Positions 1-12,639 of a stretch of 64,000 nucleotides of DNA are shown here, piece by piece. The position numbers were made by a program, and so were the translations under genes. This DNA is from Uranotaenia lowii. Its lineage: Eukaryota; Arthropoda; Insecta; Diptera; Culicidae. Position 1 is the stretch's first letter. Each line of letters opens with the position of its first letter. The stretch covers positions 333,028,009 to 333,092,008 of the forward strand of contig NC_073693.1 of NCBI RefSeq assembly GCF_029784155.1, read 5' to 3'. The notes beneath the pieces were generated by a model. The model did not search any database. It had not been told where the DNA came from and saw only the letters and a list, made by a program, of their open reading frames with translations.

Positions 1-1591
1 TAAATAATGCAAAATATGAACTGCAAACATGCTGAGGGGTCGCCTGGAATGGGTCCTAACTAGAATTGTTCGATCTTCAGGAAAATATCCATTTCTAAGA
101 TCGACTCAGATGGACGATCGTTAAATCGATCCACTTTAAAATTTTAAGCTTGAGAGTAAATGTCTGATAGATTTTTCTTCTCCTATTTGTTGAACTGCTT
201 GTTATAAAAAAAAAACGAAAATTTAAAAAAAGCCAACTTTATTTGAAGTATTGAAATCTAATAACTGCCAAACAAATGGCACTTTTTGACATTGCATCGG
301 TAATTAAATAAGGATCTGAACAACTTGGTTTAGCGAATGAAAAAAAACCCCAAAAGATCGAATGATTGAATCAAAATTGAAACGATCTAGGTAATCGATT
401 TTTTAATGCCAAAAACATTAATTAAAAAATTCCATTTCTGAGATGAAAAGAAAGATCTTAAAAAGATCTATCCAAGATTGACCAATCCTAGTCCTAATCA
501 TTCTACTTTGAATTCCATAATTCATTGAAATGGCAAATATAAAATAAGAGAATATATAAAAAAATTATCATTCCAAAAATTCACTCTGATGTATCAAAAA
601 TAAGCTTAGATCGAGATGTTGGGTAGATTTTATTATTTCAGAGATTGAATACTTCAGTAGAAAAAAAATCATTCGATTTTTTTAATTCAATTTAAAATTG
701 TATAACATTTAGATATCTGACTTCACAAAAGAGCGTTTAAAATTTCGAAATATAAAAAAAAAATTATTTATTCATAATGTATGTGGAAGACTGCAAAGCG
801 ATTTCTTTGTTATGTCCCTAACCCTGGACAATATGCTCTAGACCTTATTCGGGCACAGGGATGAGCGAATAGTAGTGAAACACGTCTTGTTCTTTTGACT
901 TCAAAATTCAACTGCCTTTATTTATCAGGTTCGAGAAGAGGTAAAGTTTAGTTAAAGTTCAAGCTTTCAGAGTTCTACAAAATAGTTTTGATTCGTTCTC
1001 ACAGAAAATATCTGAGATTCATTTCGGATTTAAATTCCATTGACATTTGGTCAAAAAATACAGCAAGAGCTACTGGAAGAACTGTAAAAAAAAATCAGAG
1101 AGAAACTTCATGTAAACTTTTTTTTGCAGATCATTGATAATGTTAATCATTCAATTAAAACCTTCGAATGTCTGCAAAATTATAGTTTTTTAAATGCTCA
1201 AATTTTTTAACACTTCCAAATTAGTCAAAATAGGCTCTTAGTTTTTTTTTGCACCAATGTTATTTTTGTTGCCTTATGCTTTCAGAAATTAATCCTTCTT
1301 TGCTTATATTTTTAAACTTTTTCGAGAAAATTGTTTTTAAATTTTTTTTTAATATCATGCCTTTTGGGGAATAGACATTATTTTTGTTTTAATTGAACCC
1401 TCTGTATTGCAAATTTGTTACTATTTTAAACAAAGGATTGAATAAAAATTTTCAAATAAGATATGTCAATTTTTTATTTCAAAGTAAAGTTAAGATTTTG
1501 GAATAAAACTTCAAGACTACAATTCACAATGAGAGATTAATTTCAAAATTGATGAAGACAAAACGATATTTTCAAATCACTATTCTGAATA
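1..1591. other. AT-rich unique DNA, no gene seen
   Basis: AT-rich sequence with many short A and T runs. I see no open frame with protein-like composition, no RNA gene and no clear repeat boundary. It ends at the TA duplication of the foldback element that follows. Confidence 0.5.
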
Positions 1592-1593
1592 TA

Positions 1594-2675
1594 CAGTACC
1601 GTTCATAATTTTATTGAAATTGGAAGCATGCGCACTGTCACTTCGACTTTGAACTTCCAGAACTTTTTACTCTGATGATATTTTTTGATCAAATTTTCTT
1701 CAAAAGATAGATCAACTATCACACTATTGTACCACAAAACTTGAGCTTTCTGGAGTTTGGGTGGCCTGAGATACAGTAATTCTACGAAAATCGGACTTTT
1801 TGGACTTTTCTCATTCAAACTGGCATATCTCAGAAACTACGCTACATACCCAAGTAACATTTAAGGTTTTATAGCAGGCTACTAGATAAAGTTATGGTTT
1901 TATAAGGGGCTTGAGAAGTCCAATAAAACTATCGGTGTGCTTGGGATATTTTGCAGGGTGATTGTTGAAAAGTAAAACTATCATGCCTGATGTTTTTGAA
2001 AAATTTTATCGATAGGATCAAAAGTTACGCGAAGAACAATATTTCAGGCATGAACCTAGAAATGCGATTTGTATAGAATTTTGGACGAATGTTTCCATAG
2101 GAAAGTCCTATTTTATGTTTAACAACCAATGAACCTTTTTCAACCGATAAATCAAAACAATATCGCAAGATTCTGATTTCAAAACACAAATAGATAATTT
2201 ACTCCATTTTTTCTTTTGTATATTGCTTTCACCAGACGTTTTTTGACTAATTTGTGGAGGAAACGGTTTTGTTCTCAATCGTCCAAAATTCTATAGAAAT
2301 CGCATGTCTAGGTTCATGTCTGAAAAATTGTACCTCTCGTAACTTTTGATCCCATCGATCGAAAACTATAGACATGCTAACTTTATATTTCAACAATCAC
2401 TCTGCAAAATTTCAATAAAAAAATTTGCGTAGTTTCAGAGATATTGCTGTTTGTATGAGAAAAGTCCAAAAAGTCCGATTTTCGTAGAATTACTGTATCT
2501 CAAGCCAAACAAACTCCAGAAAGCTAAAGTTTTCAGGTATAATAGTGTGATAGGTGACCTAACTAACGCAGAAATTTTGATTAAAAAATATCATCAGAGT
2601 AAAAAGTTATGGAAGTTCAAAGTCGAAGTGGCAGTGCGCGTGCTTCCTATTTCTATACAATTATAAACGGTGCTG
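1594..2675. mobile_element. Foldback DNA element with TA target duplication (Tc1/mariner-like MITE)
   Basis: The two ends are inverted copies: the left end reads CAGTACCGTTCATAATT and the right end, read on the other strand, CAGCACCGTTTATAATT. Similarity continues inward for about 500 bases, so nearly the whole element is one large diverged palindrome with a short centre near 2150-2210. TA dinucleotides sit immediately outside both ends (1592-1593 and 2676-2677). A CAGT-type terminus with TA duplication is typical of Tc1/mariner-related elements; the assignment is inferred. There is no transposase frame. The two 71-residue frames, one in each arm, are the same arm sequence read from each side and are not genes. 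Confidence 0.8.
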
Positions 2676-2677
2676 TA

Positions 2678-4944
2678 ACTGATATAAAGCTCTAGAAAAA
2701 TAGATAATTACTAGCAGGCCCGGTAAACTTCGTCTTACCATGTTCAACTTGGCGTCCATTTTCCATTTTTCCTAGTTTTTTTTTTACATTTCCCTGCTTT
2801 TCCTTTACTCGAATCGTCCCGCTTAATTCTATCAAAATAAAACCTAAGAATTTTAACTCAATTCTACAGGTTTTTTAAAATCCACTTTTTGTTACTTGTT
2901 CCATGAATAACTGTATGTTGATAATATGTATGTTTCATTTGTTGTATTCCATTTAGTAGATTTATTCCGTTTTGTTCGAGTTCATATTAAGGTTTAAACC
3001 GAAATAAAAAGTTTCTCATTTATTGGAGTATATCGCGTATGAATCTTTTTTTAAAATAGAATTTTGAATATCGCGACAATTTTTGGAGTATTTGCCGAAT
3101 ATTTTGCCTAACGCAGAGCGCTTTCATCTCCCAATTAGCTTTGGATTTAGAGCTGAAGAAATAAAAAACATAACAAAAGATTTTTTGATAACCATTTTCT
3201 AACAGCTTTTTATTCACCACCCTCATCCTTCGATGCAGTTTGAATTAAAATCCATATTTTTACCAAAACCATGTTAAAAAAAGTTTCACATGATACTAAA
3301 CTTAAAGACTTTACACATTTCAATTTTAAGTGTTCCCAAACAGTACTTGTCATGACATTAAATCTGTCTATTTTTTATACAGCAAATTCCTTTTTTATTT
3401 ATTCAAATGCAAATCAATTCATTTGAATTTTAACCCAATGAATCAAAGAAACGATTGGTTTTGAAAAAAGGAAAAATATGTTAAGATATGTTCACTGTTC
3501 ACTCATTATTTTAAAGATTCTAATTGAAGCATAGCGCGGTGTTCTGATTTCTAAATTTCCTTAACATTGTAGGTAGTGATCTGCGATTTCATTTAGGATT
3601 ATGTAATATTTTCGAAACTTTATAAAATTTAATTAAAAAGCAGATTTTTTAAAATTAATCAGATCGAAAAGAAATAATCTGTTCAGGCTTTGTTGGTTCC
3701 ATGAGTTCATTTTGTTTCCTGGAAATTATCATATAAACAAAACCTTAATTAAAATAAGGTGTCTTTTTGACTGTTAATCTTAATTTTCAAAAATTAAACA
3801 CCGGGCCAAATGCTAACGAATATCACCACAGTTAAATTTCTTATTCTCTGAAAAAATTAATATTTTCGAAAAAAATATTAGTTATGTTGACAAAAAGAAA
3901 TATCGAAGTATACATTTGTCCTATTTATTGGGGCAAGTGAAAACACATAGGTCTTTTTCAAATGCGTCAGTGAAAACACTTTAAAATGAATTTAAAACTT
4001 GTTCTTGTTTGTCTGTTTTATCAACTTTCATTGATATATTTTGATAAGTTGATAAGTTTTTCTAAGGAATAAATTAATGCTTGGTACTTCAATTTCACTG
4101 AATGCTGTTTAACTAAAAGATCTTGATTTACAAAGACCTTTATAATAATTTTGAATATCCGCTTCAGATTCAACACTCGGGATATCCTTCTTAAATGGTA
4201 GATGTTTCATTGCTAAATGGCGCGTTTTCACTTATTTCACCTAAGAAATAACAGGAATTAATCTTATTTTTAACCCTTTCAGGTCATATTAAAAGTTCAT
4301 CATAAAAATCTGCTGCCTCTGGAAGAAAGTGAATCAAAAGTCTCTTCTATGTAGCCAAAATATAAAAAACAAAAACACACTTTTCATGTTAAGAACGTAC
4401 TTGAATTGTGTGTAAACAAACAGTTAACATGTAAACAGTTTTTTGGTGTATGATTTAAAGAAAAAGAGCTGAGTTTATTCAATCATATTGTTTTTATGGA
4501 CCCAACAGTTTTGAGATGAAGAAATAATGTATACATTTTTTGTAAAAGTTGAAAGTTTACATTTGCTATAGTCTACTTTTTTAATTGAAAATTCTTCCGG
4601 AAAATGCATATCCTCACTTTTTGTTATTAAAAAGTAGATTATTTTATTGATAACTTCAACTTACATTTGCAGAAAATCAAAAAATTCATTTGGCCTTTAA
4701 AAACTTCAATCCTATCTAATCTTTCAAAGGACACAGACTCTTGTTCAGTTATACGTTCAGCTGGATTATACGAAATTGAATGTAAAGCTTCCCAATTTCT
4801 TTTTTTTTTCAAACGTCCGCAAAGTGTCATAACATTATTCCATATGCATCATTACCAAATTCATATTTTTTGGACAACATTTTACTACTTAAACTAACAC
4901 GAATTTAAAATGTTTTTAATATTTGAAATCGTTTATATGGTTTT
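2678..4944. other. AT-rich DNA without a recognisable gene
   Basis: Mostly AT-rich. Near 2718 there is a short GC-richer stretch beginning CCCGGTAAACTTCGTC; a loosely similar CCCGGTGTGCTTTGCT start is present near 18159. Both may be decayed members of one dispersed repeat family. Nothing else can be supported. Confidence 0.4.
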
Positions 4945-5590
4945 GATTCGATCGATAAAATATCAATCAGTGTCACATCTAGGCGTCATTCATTACCATG
5001 TGCTGTGTACAAATAAGCATGGGAAACCCCATCTAGTTTGCATATCGCCCCTACGTGCATAAGAAATATAGATATTTGATTGAGAAAAAGGAGCCTAACT
5101 TTTAAATTTTTTCGGCGATCAAAGAACAGTATGTTCTGGTTACTATTATCTTGCTCGCGACGCCTTGCCTATGGAGACGAATAACAAACCCCTCAAAGAA
5201 AAGAAATTCTCTAAAATTGGATGCCTGACTTTTCAATTTCAGATTTTGGCAAAACAAAATTTATATGTTTTATTCGATCGGAAAAATGTCAATCTGAGTC
5301 ACGTCTAGGCATCATTCATAACCATGTGCTGTACAAATGAGCTAGGAATCAAGAAGAGAAAAAATCCCATCAAGGCTTCATATCGTAACCACTTGCATTG
5401 AAAATATGCTTGGTTGAGAAATACGCGCCAAAATATTCCCACTGATCAGTATGCTAATGCCATGGTTACTATCCTCTGGCGACATTGGCTCGCGACGCCT
5501 CGACCTTGGAAATGAAAAACAAACCGCCCAAATGAAGAAAAAATCTCGAGAAAATGGATGTCATGACTTTAATTTGTTCCGAATAACTAC
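4945..5590. repeat. Two-copy direct repeat, about 326 bp apart
   Basis: A stretch with GTCACATCTAGGCGTCATTC near 4971 recurs in diverged form near 5297 (GTCACGTCTAGGCATCATTC), an offset of about 326 bases. Later landmarks recur in the same order: CATGTGCTGT, a GGTTACTAT block, CTCGCGACGCCT and the AACAAACC block with its A-rich tail. This is an old tandem duplication, or two copies of a dispersed element side by side. No coding potential is visible. Confidence 0.75.
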
Positions 5591-6110
5591 AAATTTAATT
5601 ATTGCGGGCAATTGATGCGACTTTTTGTCATTTTTATTCGATATAAACCGATTCGCATGGCTACAGACTATTCTAAAAATAATTTCATTCGAATCGTTTG
5701 GGTCATTTCGGAGGAGTAGTACTACAAACACCGTTACAAGAGAATTTTATATAATAGAATAATAAATTTCTTGAAATTTTGATCTATTCAACAACAAGTG
5801 TATTATTTTCGTGTATGACAAAAATGACAATTTCAAAATACCTCAAATTCGGTGCAATCAGATCAAATTTGATGAAATGGGGCAGTGTGCAGCATGTTTT
5901 CGCTTAAATCACTTTTTCAGAATGAACGTTTCACTTGATATTAAAATACCTTTTATTGGTCGTTTGTTGAAATTCAAGGAGTCTTCTCCCCAACATATTT
6001 CAATCGAAAATTGGTTTTTAAACAACACTCAGTTCACAATTTGCTTCTGTGACCTTCTTCCAATCGGAACATCAATAACAAACTTTTCTCGGTCCAACCC
6101 CTGGAAGTGA
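5591..6110. other. AT-rich DNA; 99-residue frame judged non-coding
   Basis: Contains an open frame at 5811-6110 on the plus strand. Its composition follows the local base composition and I recognise no motif or family. I treat it as a chance frame. Confidence 0.4.
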
Positions 6111-7270
6111 ACCATCATTTTATAAGTTAATGGCACCCGGGGATCAATTGAGCCGTCACTTTCGACTCATTTGAACACATCCACGTGAACGTAACTTTTC
6201 AGCAAAAGTAGGCTTTGAGCCACACTCCCACACCTGCCTGATTTTCCCTTAATGTGAGATGATTGTGCCATCTCAACCCCAATTTTCAGGTATTTGACAT
6301 GCCTTGGCCCCGACCCCTTCTTTCCACGAAAGCATTCCAGGGGTTGTGACTGTTGTTGGTCACTTATCTGTTTGAAAAGTTGCCGATCGTAAATTGGCTT
6401 GAGTTATGTGAAATGTGGTGTACCGTTTATTGCTTCCATTCCGTTCCGTTCCGCAATGTCCTAATGCTGCTGTCAGATCAGGGTTTGTTGCCGGAGCAAT
6501 TCCCCGGGCTTGCCAAATCTGAGCAATGTTGCAAAGAAGGAGGACGACACGACCGGAAGCTGGAGAAATAGTTCGAGAAGCTTTCTTCCGGAAGAAGTTG
6601 AAAGGGCGAACGGTGGGATACCTTCATAAGTACAAAGTGTGTCTGTGTCTGTCTTTCAGCTCCGTCAGCCCCCCAAACCGGAATGTCCTAGGAACATGGA
6701 ACAGGGCCGAAGCAAAACTACACAATCAATTTCAATTTACGCTTCACTGCTCGTCGAATTGGATTCGCATCAGAGACACAGATGGGTCGTTTTCGTTTTC
6801 GAAGTCGTCCTTTTGCCTTTGAGGAGGGAAGCTTTTTCTGCTAGCAGCTACCAATATTCGAAATCGTCCTCGTTGGGGCACGAAAAAGGGGTCTCACAAA
6901 AATTTCCGCAACAATTTCAACGGCAAAGGAAAGAACAGTAGCAGGACCTTTTTCTACTTTTTTCCGGGCCGGGTGTCCCAAGGAGTCGACGACGCATCTG
7001 TCTATTTGTGTGTGAGGGCGGGGAGTGGAAGTTCGAAAAAAGGCGAAAAATTCAATTTGCTCAGGGATTCTGATCCGGCTGTTACGCTCTCTGGGTGGAT
7101 GACACACAACGAACGAGCGAAACGAAAGTCCCTTCTTCCTAACACAATGACAGCGCTTTTTTCCCACGATGACAAGCTCAATTTGAGAAATTCTTCAAAT
7201 TCTTTTAAACTTGATTAGTCTGGTTTCGAAGATCCGGCTGGCTCTCAACTGTCTTGGAATGAAAACTCAA
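6111..7270. other. GC-richer unique island, possible regulatory or conserved non-coding DNA
   Basis: Noticeably richer in G and C than its flanks, with no repeat structure. Several overlapping frames of 70-108 residues exist on both strands (for example 6526-6822, 6639-6941 and 6841-7167). None resembles a known domain, and the overlaps on both strands point to chance frames in non-AT DNA. In insect genomes such unique islands in repeat-rich introns are often conserved non-coding sequence. That is inference only. Confidence 0.35.
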
Positions 7271-9104
7271 CCAGATGGTGCCCAGCATTTCGATAAATGC
7301 GTTTATTGATCACATTAGGGGATCGCATGACAATCGAGAATCGTTTGGGAATGTTCCGAAAAGCTTTCACAATTCCTGGAAAAGCGTTGGAAATTCATGT
7401 TTAATTTCAAAGGAATACTGAAAGTTTTTCTGTGTATAACCCTGTGATTGATTAGTTCTTTAATTATTGAATTTATAGAAATTCCTCACCCTCTCTCCCT
7501 TCAATTGCCGGAAGGGCTCAAGAACTTTTGCTTAATATGATCTCAATTTATACCAAAATAAAAAAAAACTGGCAAAACTGATTCCATAGTCTTTAAAATA
7601 TTTAAAAAAAAATAAAGATTTTAATTGTAAAAAAATGTAGATATAAAATCAGTGATTTGTTCAACATAATATTGTATTTCCCTCAACATAGATTTTTGAG
7701 TAAGTTTCTTGGGAAGTCAAAATTTATAGGTAGGTATCTGCAGAATTAAGCTGACTAAAAAATTCAATTAACTCTAATACAATGATTTTATTATTTTGAT
7801 TGGTAAGTCATTAGGACCTCGATGAAAACGTAGACGAAAATGCCGAAGTTTGACATGCTGTATCTCAGAAACTGCTGGACTAAATTCAAAAAATTTAGTT
7901 TCCATGAGTGTTGTGTTTAATTTGGTAGAATAAAGTTTCGTTACTGGATTTTCAAAAATCAACTTATGCTTCTAAGGGTTAACAAGAATCCACGCATTTG
8001 GTTCGCAATGTGTTAATTTTAAAGATCATTTGGTGGATCTATTTGCTAGTTCATCATGAACAATTTTTTTTGTAGCGGCCCACCACATTTCCCCACACCA
8101 AAAAGCTCATTTGAGCTCCCTGGCAGCAACAAAAAAAAAATTAAAAACGCGAGCAAAATTTAACTCATGCTGAGAATTCAAATGTTTAAATGTAATGATA
8201 ATAATGATAATAATGTAATGATAATAATAACTTAAATACTACATGAATCTCAATGGAAAACAGATTTCCTTTATAGATATTTGATATTAATACTACTAAG
8301 CAAACATTTAATAAAATAATTAATTATAATTTAAATAATTGATAAAAAAAAACAAGAACGCAAAAAAGAAATTAAATTGCTACAAAAATCAAAAAAAATA
8401 AAATAAAATATAAAAGATGAATATGAAAACACATAAACACATAAAGAGGAGTTCTTCCAATCAATTTCATCAAAATGAAAGTTTTTGCAACTTAAGAATT
8501 TTTAAACAACAAAACTGAACATTTGATGATGTTCGAAAAAAAGATATTTTCAATATGCCTCGTAGCTCGTAAACCCTTCGGATTTTTTTTTCAGTATGTT
8601 CAACAAAGTTTTAACATAAGAATTAAAACAATCAACACCACTTAAATTAAAAATAAAGTTATTTAAAAAATTACAAAACAGCTTGAAAATTTATATGTTT
8701 TTGATCATTTCTATGACATTTTTGAATGTTAGAAACAATAAATGAATTTCTTATGACTTCGTTCAAACATTTGTGATTTCCAGTTTACTTAAGCCACGAA
8801 TACAATTTTTTTTAATTTTTCAAGAATATGGCTTTCACAAAAATTATTATTTTGAAAATATCTTGAAAAGGCATTCTTTTTGTAATTTTAATAAAATCAA
8901 AACTGTGCATGGAATTTTTGTAGATTCGTTTGTTTTCAAATGATTGTTCTCTATCCTTATCAACATCTTTTTCGAATACAGTATGATAAAATGATAAACT
9001 ATTCACAATAAACTAACTCTATAAATAAGATTCTCTAAAGGCATTTTTACCAAATTTAGTTTTATCTGGTGGCTCGTGATTTTTTTTTTTCAAATAATAT
9101 AGTA
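7271..9104. other. AT-rich DNA with a small TAATGA-type microsatellite
   Basis: No gene is seen. A short imperfect run of AATGATAATAATGATAAT-type repeats lies near 8190-8231. The stretch ends at the 8-bp duplication of the hAT-like element. Confidence 0.5.
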
Positions 9105-9362
9105 GTCTTTAGCATGGCCGTAGGAACGGGAGGGAGGGGGTTTGGGGGTTAAGCACACCCCCCCCCCCCTTTCCATGAGGTTCCAAAACAGCAAGTGAAG
9201 TTTTTTACTCTACACTCAAAATTTTAAATTCAAAATCAAATTATAATAATAGCGCTAAGTTATTCAAGAGTAACAATCTAGACTAAAACCTAATGCCTAA
9301 ACCTCAAAAACCCATTCCAAGTTAAAAATTCAGCTATAGTTTCTCAAAATTTTCTCACTTGT

Positions 9363-9714
9363 GTATGTATGTATGGTCCCCCATCGGTAGCAAGGTCCAG
9401 CCTATGTCTGTGTGGCTTGGCCTTCGAATTGCTTCTAAGGCTTCCACGGCCGATGGTTCGTCGAGGGAAGTCATCCAACCTTCAGACACCTACAATGGTT
9501 GGCAATCCACTCCGCTTGCAATAGTCTCTTCAGATTAACACCAGATGCATCCCCTCTGAAATATATAATTATTTATACAATGAAACACATCTTACCTGTC
9601 GGTAACTTATGGGATTCGAACTCAAAAGTTTTTCTTGTCGATACCGGGAATCGAATCCAGTACGCCTGGGTTACTAGACTCGCGCCAGCCTATCCACTAG
9701 ACCACATCAGCTCA
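9363..9714 (-). mobile_element. tRNA-derived SINE with 23-bp target duplication
   Basis: Read on the minus strand, the element starts with a tRNA-like head holding an A-box-like TGGTCTAGTGGATAGGCTGG and a B-box-like GGATTCGATTCCCGG. These are the internal RNA polymerase III promoter elements. The 3' end is a short TACATACATACAC tail. The element is bracketed by perfect 23-base direct repeats, each starting TTTCTCAAAATTTTC, at 9340-9362 and 9715-9737. That duplication indicates target-primed retroposition by a partner LINE. At about 352 bp it is within the range of tRNA-derived SINEs. It inserted into the hAT-like element that surrounds it. The plus-strand frame crossing its right end (9499-9891) is not a gene. 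Confidence 0.9.
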
Positions 9715-9780
9715 TTTCTCAAAATTTTCTCACTTGTTCATAACATAAAGTTGCCAGAATTTTATCATCACGTTTACGGG

Positions 9781-10135
9781 CCAGGCAAATCCGGGCTGTT
9801 TTGTATCAAAACCTTGCAAAATCCGAGTATTGGATTTCAAAATTGTCGACCAAAATCGAGCAACATCTGGGCAATTTTGGTCAAAACCTAGGAATTATGT
9901 GCTTATCAAAAATCATGAAATAAAACTTTAAAAAACCTTTCATGAATCTTTTTTAAAACTTGCTCCAAAAACTTTAAAAACAATTTTTTTTAAATTGATT
10001 TAAGAATGAGAATGAGAATAAACTCCAGAAAAATTTTCAATGAAATCCGGGCAATCGGGTCGAACCGGACTTTTCCCAAATTTTATTTTAATTATGCAGG
10101 CCAACCCGGTTAAAACCAGGCAATCTGGCAACCTT
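9781..10135. repeat. Dispersed CCGGGCAA-type repeat, copy 1
   Basis: Contains pieces such as AAAATTGTCGACCAAAATC, CTGGGCAATTTTGGTCAAAA and, at its end, GGCAATCTGGCAACCTT. Related phrases occur at 33716-33792, 35640-36010 (other orientation) and 54598-54720. It is a dispersed family of unknown class with no coding potential. Confidence 0.6.
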
Positions 10136-11345
10136 ATCATAAAAATTCAGATCTGAATATTAAATTTTAAATCAAATCCATTTTCGAGGTACTGGATCCA
10201 TATTCTTATAACTAAAATTGTATTTCTACATGTTTTTGTATTCCTGATTCTGTATCAAGTTTAGGATTCTTGATTTTCAGTTCGAACAATCATAAGAATA
10301 AAGCTGTTTCGAAATCCTGGTTTGAATTCGGTTTTGCATTTTATATCAAATAAGAATCATGTTTTTTGAAAATCGTATGCATATTCATTGTTTTGATAAT
10401 ACTTTTCCGAATATGATAGAATTTTGTTAAATATTCCAATTCAAAGCTTTTTAACTTTATTTTAACACATAATTTAAACATTTAAAGCTCTTAAGTGGCG
10501 ATCCTAATTAGAAAACTAAGATTCAGATTCATGATTTGAAATTTAAATTCTTATTCAGATTTACAAAACAGATTAAAATAAATAATTGAAATAATGAATT
10601 AAGATTAAACCAGCACTACAGAATTTAAATAAAAGCTTCATGAATAAGAGCTCTAAAACTTGGCTCATAAAATTCTGATCTGGAATTAAGATTCGGAAAA
10701 CGTATTTTTTTGTACATTTCAGAAATCGTATAGAAATTGGGAAACAGATTCAAAGTTAAATTTTGGAAATCAGGCTAAGAATTCAGTTTTAAAATTCATA
10801 AAAAGATTGTGCTTGTGAATGAGTTTTTTAATCATCATAAAGTCACAAATTAAAGTTTTTTTTCTTCTTTGGATTACCGCAATTACCTATAATCCTTTTC
10901 CTTCCTTTTTTTACTAATGATCACCGAGAAAAATCAATCGAAAAAGATCATAAATATAAAGTAGAGTTTGAGTTAATTTTCTAAATTTTGTTCAATGCAA
11001 AATATCAAGAATTATATTTTTTAAAAATCATTCACGTGATTTTCATTATGGAATTGATTCTTTATTAAAAATATTTGCTGTTAAAGAAAAATGTACTTTA
11101 TCTTCACCTAAAATATCTATACTAAATCCTATATTTTCTCGATGAGTTGGTTAACATTATTAATATTGCAGTTTTTTTAAGCCAAATTAATAGCATAATT
11201 TTAGTTCAAGTTTACATCAAGCAAATTTGATCCGAATTTTTTTTTATCGCTTACTGTCTCTTGAGAAAATTTTCTTTATTTTCATCAAAGGTTAGAACTT
11301 GGAACTTGCAAAAGAGTTTGGAAGATTGGGCTTGCTTGATTTGAG

Positions 11346-11901
11346 TACCCAGCAAACATAACATCGCATTAGAAATGTCAGCTCAACTCGTTAACAATGT
11401 GAATGCGAATCGTAATTCCTACCAAACCAAGTAAATGATCGTAAAAATGGTTAGTTAAAGCCTACCGACTCGGATATGACAAAATTGCGCCATGTTTGCA
11501 AATTTGTCTCCCGCGTGCGGGATTCAAGTGAGAAAACAACCTTGTTGTTCTCTCTGCGATTAGCAGTGCAAACAGATTTCTGGAAATCAGAGGGTCCATT
11601 TGGTTAAACTGTCCAATAAGAGAAGCAGCAAATATTCTCGCTGGCAACGGTTTGCATGCATTGAGAGTAAAACTTGCGCTCTCTCGCATACTGTCAGGAT
11701 GTACGGTAAAAGGTGTTGTATATCGTCCAATTTTTACAACACTTATCGCATAAGCCAGAAGTTAAAAATATGTATGTATATTGCCTCCACTTTAGTACGT
11801 AAATGCTGTTTTTTCGAGTTATATAAGATGATTTTATAATGTATATGAAACGTATAGCAAAGTTTGTTGGGAAATATACCTACAAAAATGTTTGCTGGGT
11901 A
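11346..11901. mobile_element. MITE-like element with TACCCAGCAAACAT ends
   Basis: The left terminus TACCCAGCAAACAT (11346-11359) is matched in inverse orientation by ATGTTTGCTGGGTA ending at 11901. About 556 bp lie between, with no transposase. A diverged partial copy of its right arm appears in inverse orientation at 14078-14201. The overlapping small frames at 11462-11689 and 11600-11839 lie inside the element and are not supported as genes. Confidence 0.65.
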
Positions 11902-11920
11902 TAGAATAAGTTTTTTTTAA

Positions 11921-12639
11921 GGGGGGGGGGGGGGGGGGGGGGTATGGTCTAACGGGTACAAAAAACACCATTTTCACGATTTTTTTCTAGAGCTATCGTT
12001 CAAACAAATGTATTCAAATTTTTTGCATTATAAAAACCATTGTTAAAAGAACATTTAGTAATTTTTTCGTAGAAAAATATTGAAAAATGAGCCGGTGACG
12101 GAGCACTTTCAAGGATGCCTTTTAGAAAACAGGATCAGCACAGAATCATCTGAAGTTAAAAAATCAGAGCAAAATATTTTAAATAGATGTTTTTCTGGAC
12201 CCCAACGTTTTTATTTAACTTAAAAAAAATTTATGAAATTTTTGTGGCTGTTTGAAGTAAAAACTACGTTTTTTCACGAAAAAATCCGCCATTTTTCACC
12301 TGTAAAATCTCCCTAAAGTAAAAAAAGAAAAAAGAAAAACGTTGGGGTCTGGTATTTTATACGTAGAAAATATGTTCCAAATTTGAAAAGAATCGGATAA
12401 GTAGTTTTCAAATGACGATGTCCACGGACTTTAAAAATGTGCTTTCGAGAAAAACGCGTTTGAAGTTTCTGCCCTTGCTTTCTTGCAGTATTAGATAGGA
12501 GGAGATAAAGGCCTATAATTTCTACAGTTTTGCTTCAATTAACTTAAAAATTTGACACAACATTCTTGAAATGTTTTACAATAAGAAAATAAAAAAATAA
12601 AAAAAAACGATTTTTTGAAAGTGTTAGACCCTACCCCCC
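11921..12639. mobile_element. MITE-like element with poly-G / GGTCTAAC ends
   Basis: Begins with a run of 22 G followed by TATGGTCTAACGGGTAC. It ends with GTGTTAGACCCTACCCCCCT, the inverse of a GGGGGGTAGGGTCTAACAC end. The inner edges also match, since both ends carry a CGATTTTTT block. A second inverted pair, GGACCCCAACG near 12198 and CGTTGGGGTC near 12342, lies inside. There is no open frame. The long G run probably arose by slippage of the G-rich terminus. Confidence 0.6.

Noticed and set aside
6526..7167. Overlapping 98-108 residue frames as a gene
   Set aside because: Frames overlap on both strands and no domain or start context is convincing; GC-richer DNA yields longer chance frames.
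9645..9712. Functional tRNA gene
   Set aside because: A and B boxes are present, but the sequence is the head of a SINE with target duplication and a TACA tail, not a stand-alone tRNA.
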